Source: T1Sed10-7 sp047921175 (lineage in GTDB: Bacteria; Actinomycetota; Nitriliruptoria; Nitriliruptorales; Nitriliruptoraceae). From it: DNA of 25,513 nt. Location: contig JBLRWQ010000046.1 in the NCBI GenBank assembly GCA_047921175.1, positions 1-25,513 on the forward strand. The letters run 5' to 3'. Positions 21,261 through 25,513 of the stretch are shown in pieces (positions within the stretch are counted from its first letter, which is position 1; each line of letters starts with the position of its first letter). The notes beneath the pieces are model-generated. The model did not search any database and was not told the DNA's origin. It was given only the letters and a program-made list of their open reading frames with translations. The position numbers were made by a program, and so were the translations under genes.

Positions 21261-22218
21261 CCTCACCGACCCCGCGCTCGTAGCGCTGGATCAGCACGAT
21301 GCCGGTCAGGATGCTGACGCCTCCGAGCAGCTGGACCAGGCTCGGCAGCTCCGACAGCACCAGCCAGGCCACCAGGATCGCGAACAGCACCTCCGACAGC
21401 GACACGAAGGACGCTGAGCGCGACCCGAGCCGCACCACCGCCGCGATCCCGGTCAGGTAGGCCGCCGAGGTGGAGATCAGCACGAGCCAGGCCGCCGGGA
21501 CCAGCATGGAGACGGTCACCCCGGCGAGCACGGCATCGCCGGTGGTCGCGGTCAGGTCGACGATGCCGACCACGCCGGCGAGCGCGAGCGTGGTCGCGCC
21601 CACGAGCGTGCCGCCGGCTGCCATCACCAGTGGGGGCAGATCGGCGTCCTGGCGCGCGGACAGGGTGAAGTAGCCGGCGAGGCAGACCGCTGCAAGCAGG
21701 CCCCAGGCCACGCCTACCGGGTCCACGCTGCGGGCGCCGGTGAGGTCGAGGACCAGCATGAGTCCGATCAGGGTCAGCCCGGCACCGACGAGCGTCAGCG
21801 TCGGTGGACGCTGGCGCGCACGAATCGATGTCCAGGCCAGGAGCAGCACCGGCGCGAGGTACTCCAGCAGGAGCGCCACCCCGACATCCAGGGTCCGGAC
21901 CGCGTTGAAGAACGCCAGCTGCACGCCGGCCATGGCGACGATGCCGTAGACCACGAGCACCTTGACCCGGCGACGGTCGAGCCGGAGCCGGTCCCGCTCC
22001 AACAGCAGCGCCAGGACCAGCAGCAGCAGCGCCGAGCCGCCGAGCCGGAGGAGCACGGCGGCTGCGGGGGACCAGCCGGCCTCCAGCAGCGCCTTGCCCA
22101 TCGGACCCGAGGACCCGAAGGCCGCTGCGGAGACCGTGGCCAGCACCAGCCCGTGGTGCTGGCGGCGCTGGAGGTCCCCGGCCGGCGTCGGCGCGGCCCG
22201 GGTGGGCTCCGCGCTCAT
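21241..22218 (-). CDS. EamA/DMT-superfamily transporter
   Basis: A 325-aa membrane protein with two EamA repeats and about ten hydrophobic helices, of the drug/metabolite transporter (RhaT/YdcZ-like) superfamily. The first repeat starts near residue 25 (ATVSAAAFGSSGPMGKALL) and the second near residue 160 (GVAWGLLAAVCLAGYF). Each repeat ends with a typical LGxxLTLIGLMLVL or LGGVSILTGIVLIQRY segment. These carriers export or import small metabolites such as amino acids; the substrate is not predictable here, but the convergent aminotransferase makes an amino-acid link conceivable. ATG 22218 is preferred over a GTG five codons upstream, although no strong ribosome site is present. The 3' end overlaps the aminotransferase by 20 bp. 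Confidence 0.9.
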   Translation of the reverse strand: MSAEPTRAAPTPAGDLQRRQHHGLVLATVSAAAFGSSGPMGKALLEAGWSPAAAVLLRLGGSALLLLVLALLLERDRLRLDRRRVKVLVVYGIVAMAGVQLAFFNAVRTLDVGVALLLEYLAPVLLLAWTSIRARQRPPTLTLVGAGLTLIGLMLVLDLTGARSVDPVGVAWGLLAAVCLAGYFTLSARQDADLPPLVMAAGGTLVGATTLALAGVVGIVDLTATTGDAVLAGVTVSMLVPAAWLVLISTSAAYLTGIAAVVRLGSRSASFVSLSEVLFAILVAWLVLSELPSLVQLLGGVSILTGIVLIQRYERGVGEVIPPTT

Positions 22219-22287
22219 GCGCGCACGGGCCACGGCCGAGAGGACGTGGCAACCGACGTGTGCGGGGACGCGGACAGCATCCCGGGC

Positions 22288-22293
22288 ACGGTA
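22288..22293 (-). promoter_or_regulatory. Putative -10 box (TACCGT) for the EamA gene
   Basis: TACCGT on the minus strand lies 69 nt before the EamA ATG, in the 136-nt gap after the small cysteine-containing ORF. It matches the recurring hexamer. Confidence 0.35.
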
Positions 22294-22354
22294 CCTGCGC
22301 CGTCGTCCCGTGACCGTGGCGCGATCCCCGTCCTCGCAGGACGCGGCCTGTCCG

Positions 22355-22579
22355 TCAGCCGCAGCGGACCTCGAAGGTGCCCTCGGTCAGGCTGTCGGGA
22401 TCCTGGAGCCCCGCTCCCTCGACCCAGATGAACGTCGCGGTCCCGGAGAAGGGCTGCGCGTCCCCGTCGTTCCTGCACGCATGGTCCCCCATCCTCACGT
22501 CGACCGTGGCAGGCACGCACGCTGCCTGGTCCCGCCACGACCTCCCGCGGGTGGGAGGCTTCCGCGCACAGGACGTCAT
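22355..22579 (-). CDS. Small hypothetical protein with four cysteines
   Basis: I do not recognise this 74-aa ORF. Third codon positions are almost all G or C, and the C-terminal half (GTATFIWVEGAG... TFEVRCG) reads like a genuine beta-rich domain. Cysteines are at 4, 21, 35 and 73. No signal peptide is present and the first 18 residues are Arg-rich and weak, so the true start is unsure. The ATG lies 9 nt after the stop of the alpha/beta hydrolase and in the same frame, with no separate ribosome site. It might be translated by re-initiation, or be the remnant of a longer secreted protein whose N-terminus was lost. Confidence 0.42.
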   Translation of the reverse strand: MTSCARKPPTRGRSWRDQAACVPATVDVRMGDHACRNDGDAQPFSGTATFIWVEGAGLQDPDSLTEGTFEVRCG

Positions 22580-22588
22580 GGCACCGGG

Positions 22589-23500
22589 TCAGGCGGGGGA
22601 CCGTGCGTCGTCGCCCAGGGCTGCTCGCAGTGCGCCGATCCGCGCGCGGAGGAACCCTCGGGACACCTCGGCGCCGGGTTCGACCCGGTCGAAGCCGTGG
22701 TAGGCGCCGGCCACCTCGTGGAGTTCGCACGCAACCTCCGCCTCGCGGAGCCGGCGCGCGTAGGCGAGGTCCTCGGCGTGGAAGAGGTCCGCCGTGCCGA
22801 CGCCGATCCATGCGGCCGGGAGGCGGGAGAGGTCCTCGGCGCGGGCGGGTGCCGCGGTCGCCGGGACGTGGTCGGTGTCGGTGAGGTCGCCGAGGTACGC
22901 CGTCCAGCCGAACCGGTTGCTCGCGGGTCCCCACAGGCGGACCAGATCGGGATGGGCGCTGCCGTCGACGGTCCGGTCGTCGAGCATCGGGTAGGACAGC
23001 ACCTGGAGGACCGGGGTGACCTCGTCGCGCTCACGCGCCAGCAGGGCCAGCCCCGCCCCGAGCCCACCGCCGGCGCTCTCGCCGACGATCGCGATGCGGT
23101 CCGCGTCCACGTCGGGCTGCTCGGCCAGCCACCGCAGGGCCGCGTAGCTGTCCTCGAGCGGGATGGGGAAGGGGTGCTCCGGCGCGAGGCGGTACTCCAC
23201 GGCGGCGACGACCACGTCGAGGTGGCGGGCCAGCCGGGCGCAGAAGTCGTCACCCATCGCAGCCGTGCCGAGGACGAACCCTCCGCCGTGGAGGTACAGC
23301 ACCCCAGGAGCCGCTCGTCGACCTCCCGGTGGTGGCCGGTGGACCCTGGTGTCCACCCCGGGTGCCACGCGGATCACCTCGACGTCGCGCGCGGTGGGTT
23401 GCAGCCGGGTCCCGGCACGTAGGAGCGGGAGCCGGTTCGGCCCCACGATCTCGCGGGGGAGGTAGCGCCCGAGGCGCAACGTCGGGTGCAGGTCGCTCAT
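22589..23500 (-). CDS. Alpha/beta hydrolase, hormone-sensitive-lipase (HSL) family esterase
   Basis: A 303-aa esterase or lipase of the HSL family. The oxyanion-hole HGGGF is at 71-75, the nucleophile is Ser142 in GESAG, the acid is probably Asp238 (GTADLFHAED), and the base is His268 (YHGFD). The catalytic set is thus complete. The cap region spans about residues 1-45 and the protein lacks a signal peptide, so it is likely cytosolic and acts on short-chain esters. ATG 23500 has GAGGGAC a few bases upstream on this strand. Frames extending far upstream past the divergent promoter are antisense to the MDR gene and rejected. It is divergent from the MDR oxidoreductase with a 117-nt intergenic space. 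Confidence 0.93.
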   Translation of the reverse strand: MSDLHPTLRLGRYLPREIVGPNRLPLLRAGTRLQPTARDVEVIRVAPGVDTRVHRPPPGGRRAAPGVLYLHGGGFVLGTAAMGDDFCARLARHLDVVVAAVEYRLAPEHPFPIPLEDSYAALRWLAEQPDVDADRIAIVGESAGGGLGAGLALLARERDEVTPVLQVLSYPMLDDRTVDGSAHPDLVRLWGPASNRFGWTAYLGDLTDTDHVPATAAPARAEDLSRLPAAWIGVGTADLFHAEDLAYARRLREAEVACELHEVAGAYHGFDRVEPGAEVSRGFLRARIGALRAALGDDARSPA

Positions 23501-23546
23501 GTGCGGGTCCCTCGAGGCGGGTTGGGTCGCTGTCCGAACCGCCGCG

Positions 23547-23552
23547 AGGGTA
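23547..23552 (-). promoter_or_regulatory. Putative -10 box (TACCCT) for the HSL esterase
   Basis: TACCCT on the minus strand lies 46 nt before the esterase ATG. The divergent -10 for the MDR gene is 21 bp away, so the two promoters would be almost back to back. Confidence 0.36.
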
Positions 23553-23573
23553 GGTCGCCGGCTCGTGCTCCCG

Positions 23574-23579
23574 TACGGT
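23574..23579 (+). promoter_or_regulatory. Putative -10 box (TACGGT) for the MDR oxidoreductase
   Basis: TACGGT lies 38 nt before the GTG start. It fits the TAnnnT pattern less exactly than the TACCGT and TAGCCT examples. Confidence 0.33.
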
Positions 23580-23617
23580 CGTCGATGGCGTGGGACCCAC
23601 GAGTATGAGGTGGCGAG

Positions 23618-24691
23618 GTGGCGGCAAGGCACATGCGCGCGGCCGTGCTGATCGGGCACGGTGGGCCGGAGATGCTCGAGGTCCGGGACGACGTGCCCGT
23701 GCCGCGGCCCGGCCGGGGCGAGCTCCTGGTCGAGGTGACGGCTGCGGCGGTGAACAACACCGACCTGTGGACCAGGGAGGGTGCCTACGGTCGCGCGGAC
23801 GACCCGAGCGCCGTCGCGGGGTGGCAGGGGGTGCCACTGGAGGTCCCGCGCATCCAGGGTGGTGACGTCGTCGGCGTCGTCGCTGAGGTCGGCGACGGGG
23901 TCGACGGGGCCATCGTTGGACGGCGGGTCCTCCTCGACCCGACCTGCTACGCCGACGACGGCGACGAGCCGACGCTGCTGGCCGTCCTCGGGTCCGAACA
24001 GGACGGCGGGTTCGCCGAGTACGTCGTCATCGCCGCCGAGCGGGCCCATGACGTCACCGGCTCGCCGCTCAGCGACGCGCAGCTGGCCTGCCTGCCCATC
24101 GCCTACGGCACCGCCACCGGGATGCTGGAGCGTGCTGCGCTGCGAGCCGGGGAGACCGTGCTGGTGACCGGGGCGTCGGGCGGTGTCGGGCTCGCGCTGG
24201 TGCAGTTGGCGATCGCGCGCGGCGCCCGGGTGATCGCCGTCACGAGCGCCGCACACGTGACGGCCGTGCGTGCGGCCGGTACCAGCCGCATCGTCGTCCG
24301 GGACGAGGGGTCCGTGCCCGAGCGCGTCCGGGAGGCCGCGGCAGGTCCGATCGCCATGGTCGCCGACGTGGTCGGCGGCTGGGCGTTCGAGCAGCTCTTC
24401 CCGCTGCTCGGTACCGGTGGACGGTGGGTGACCTGCGGTGCCGTCGCCGATCCGGTGGTGTCGCTGGATCTGCGTCAGCTCTACCTGCATCGGCGTCGGC
24501 TGATCGGTTCGACCATGCACACCCCGGCGCAGTTCCGGCGGCTCGTTGCCGACGCCCGCGCGGGGCGGGTCGCCCCGCAGGTGGCCCGCACCTACCCACT
24601 GACCCAGATCCACGCCGCGCAGGCCGACTTCGCGGCGGGGAATCACGTCGGCAAGCTCGTGCTGCTGCCCCGGGAGGGTGCCGCCGGCTGA
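23618..24691 (+). CDS. Zinc-independent MDR-family NAD(P)H:quinone oxidoreductase-like protein
   Basis: A 357-aa medium-chain dehydrogenase/reductase. The N-terminal GroES-like domain includes VEVTAAAVNNTDLWTREG, where zinc alcohol dehydrogenases have a catalytic Cys; its absence, and the lack of the four structural Cys, indicates a zinc-free quinone oxidoreductase or enoyl reductase type. The Rossmann motif is TGASGGVGLALVQLA near residue 187. The natural substrate is unknown. GTG 23618 has GAGG at 23607-23610; the alternative ATG 23633 begins MRAAVL, the commonest start of the family, and cannot be excluded. The stop lies 3 bp from the 3' end of the convergent tRNA gene. Confidence 0.9.
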   Translation: MAARHMRAAVLIGHGGPEMLEVRDDVPVPRPGRGELLVEVTAAAVNNTDLWTREGAYGRADDPSAVAGWQGVPLEVPRIQGGDVVGVVAEVGDGVDGAIVGRRVLLDPTCYADDGDEPTLLAVLGSEQDGGFAEYVVIAAERAHDVTGSPLSDAQLACLPIAYGTATGMLERAALRAGETVLVTGASGGVGLALVQLAIARGARVIAVTSAAHVTAVRAAGTSRIVVRDEGSVPERVREAAAGPIAMVADVVGGWAFEQLFPLLGTGGRWVTCGAVADPVVSLDLRQLYLHRRRLIGSTMHTPAQFRRLVADARAGRVAPQVARTYPLTQIHAAQADFAAGNHVGKLVLLPREGAAG

Positions 24692-24694
24692 GGG

Positions 24695-24778
24695 TGCGAG
24701 CGGGGGGACTCGAACCCCCAAGGACCGAAGTCCACTGGGACCTAAACCCAGCGCGTCTGCCAGTTCCGCCACGCTCGC
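24695..24778 (-). tRNA. tRNA-Leu (anticodon UAG)
   Basis: The minus strand folds into an 84-nt class II tRNA. The acceptor stem is GCGAGCG/CGCTCGC with discriminator A at 24695. The anticodon stem is CTGGG/CCCAG with loop TTTAGGT, giving anticodon TAG at 24742-24744 (plus-strand coordinates). The long variable arm is GGAC-TTCG-GTCC, and the T arm is GGGGG-TTCGAGT-CCCCC. The long variable arm plus the UAG anticodon identify leucine, reading CUA and other CUN codons. The 3' CCA is not encoded. Confidence 0.97.
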
Positions 24779-24788
24779 GTGGGCCGGG

Positions 24789-24794
24789 AACCTA
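24789..24794 (-). promoter_or_regulatory. Putative -10 box (TAGGTT) of the tRNA-Leu gene
   Basis: TAGGTT on the minus strand lies 10 nt upstream of the tRNA 5' end, giving a leader of only a few bases. No good -35 hexamer is visible at the expected distance (about 24812-24817), which is close to where the group II intron appears to begin. Confidence 0.4.
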
Positions 24795-24817
24795 CCGCTG
24801 ACCAGGCAGAACGCGAG

Positions 24818-25513
24818 AACGCGCCTGATGCGCTGTGACGGCGTGACCGACGTTTGGACACGGTTTGGGAGCGCCGGGATAAACCGGCATGGAGGAGGAG
24901 ATGGAAACGCTCTACACCGAAGGGTTAGCGACCCGCGGTGGCCCCGAGTCATGCGTTGGCGTCCGTGAGGACGTCGGCGAAGCGTTGACAGGGGTACGTG
25001 CAGGCTGGGCTATTGAGCCGCGAAACCCACTTTCGGGTGCCGACGCTGTCCAAATGAGCGGAAGGCCACATCGTCAGCAGCGCTATCGCGAGCTGCTGGG
25101 GGACCCGGCGCGGTCTGAGACCCTGTGCATGCACGGAGCCTTCATGCGCGAGAACCGGGAGATCCGGTGTCCGCCCGTCACGTGGTTGGTGGCGGGCCGT
25201 CTGGAGAACGCTGAGGCGGTACGTCCAGGATGAACGGACACGGGAAGTCTGACGGCCCCGTAGTACCCGCGAAGCGGCCGAACAATGCCGGGCGACCGGT
25301 GGCGGAGGTCGTGGAGGGAAGGGGGCCGACCAAGGGGAACGCGGACAGGCCGACACGTCCCGCACACAGCGGCGGGCAAGACGTGCCACACGGGCTGGAT
25401 CGCGTACGCCAGGCAGCACGTAAGGACAGCAAGATGCAGTTCACCGCGCTGCTGCACCATGTGGACCTCGACCGTCTGCGGGCGGCCTATCGGGCGATCA
25501 ATCCGAGGGCCGC
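24818..25513 (+). mobile_element. Group II intron, 5' part (3' end beyond the window)
   Basis: The segment before the maturase gene has no protein-coding bias and a more A/T-rich texture than its surroundings, and matches in layout the structured domain I-IV RNA of bacterial group II introns. Small hairpins are visible, for example GCCGG, six bases, CCGGC at 24873-24888. The intron-encoded protein starts at 25230. The 5' boundary is approximate: I place it near 24818 from the change in base texture, but found no clean GTGYG; the nearest are GTGAC at 24835-24839 and 24843-24847. Domains V and VI lie beyond the window. Confidence 0.75.
25230..25513 (+). CDS. Group II intron reverse transcriptase/maturase (5' part, runs off the window)
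   Basis: The N-terminal 94 codons of a group II intron-encoded protein, still open at the window edge. It starts MNGHGKSDGPVVPAKRPNN, then has AGRPVAEVVEGRG and TKGNADRP, and further on VRQAARKDSKMQFTALLHHV followed by DLDRLRAAYRAI. This is the recognisable N-terminal region of the LtrA-like maturases before reverse-transcriptase domain 0. The protein binds its own intron RNA, aids splicing, and drives retrohoming by target-primed reverse transcription. ATG 25230 follows an AGG-containing stretch with only a weak ribosome site, as is common inside intron RNA. The catalytic YADD and any endonuclease domain are outside the window, so activity cannot be judged. Confidence 0.93.
   Translation, partial: MNGHGKSDGPVVPAKRPNNAGRPVAEVVEGRGPTKGNADRPTRPAHSGGQDVPHGLDRVRQAARKDSKMQFTALLHHVDLDRLRAAYRAINPRA

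Noticed and set aside
24889..25233. A 114-aa frame starting MEEEMETLYTEG
   Set aside because: It lies wholly within the structured RNA part of the group II intron, just before the maturase ATG, and has no coding-type third positions.
1..25513. CRISPR arrays, prophage genes, insertion-sequence transposases, rRNA genes and riboswitch-like leaders
   Set aside because: None could be supported: there are no regularly spaced direct repeats, no transposase or phage motifs and no rRNA sequence; the leaders are short.

Overview
The window is very GC-rich, with strong G/C preference at third codon positions, frequent GTG starts and GTGA stop/start overlaps. It carries the CysO/Mec/CysM protein-thiocarboxylate cysteine pathway, a Mycobacterium Rv1339-like phosphodiesterase next to rph and rdgB, and a CE1758-type luciferase-like flavoprotein. 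Together these point to an actinobacterium (Actinomycetota), probably not a close relative of Mycobacterium because the gene order is only partly conserved. Most transcription units have a TA[C/G][C/G][C/G]T hexamer about 25-75 nt before the start codon, which fits a GC-rich housekeeping -10 box.

Region 1 (1-7178, all plus strand): a DUF1295 membrane protein is followed by a sulfur and housekeeping cluster of mec, an unrecognised 122-aa gene, cysO, cysM, an MBL-fold hydrolase, rph, rdgB and an ABC exporter. In M. tuberculosis the same order (Rv1334-Rv1341) also has a rhomboid protease and murI between cysM and the MBL gene; both are absent here, while the extra small gene sits between mec and cysO. 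CysO ends in Gly-Gly-Met-Ala, so it should need trimming, presumably by Mec, before it can be activated and carry sulfur to CysM.

Region 2 (7179-12882): a serine beta-lactamase-like hydrolase and a Na/Pi-cotransporter/PhoU fusion lie on the minus strand. The transporter is divergent from a 918-aa P-type ATPase.

Region 3 (12887-19869, minus strand): a DEAD-box helicase with a DbpA-type C-terminus, a PAS-GGDEF-EAL protein, a CE1758-like flavin monooxygenase, and a CPA-type antiporter with two Usp-like domains. Two of these genes have inverted repeats overlapping or abutting the putative promoter.

Region 4 (20046-24778): a PLP aminotransferase convergent with an EamA transporter, a small cysteine-containing ORF, an HSL-type alpha/beta hydrolase, a divergent zinc-less MDR oxidoreductase, and tRNA-Leu(UAG).

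Region 5 (about 24818-25513): the 5' part of a group II intron. It has roughly 400 nt of structured RNA followed by the start of its reverse transcriptase/maturase, which is cut by the window edge. The intron begins within about 40-70 bp of the tRNA-Leu 5' end. No CRISPR array, prophage or IS transposase was seen.
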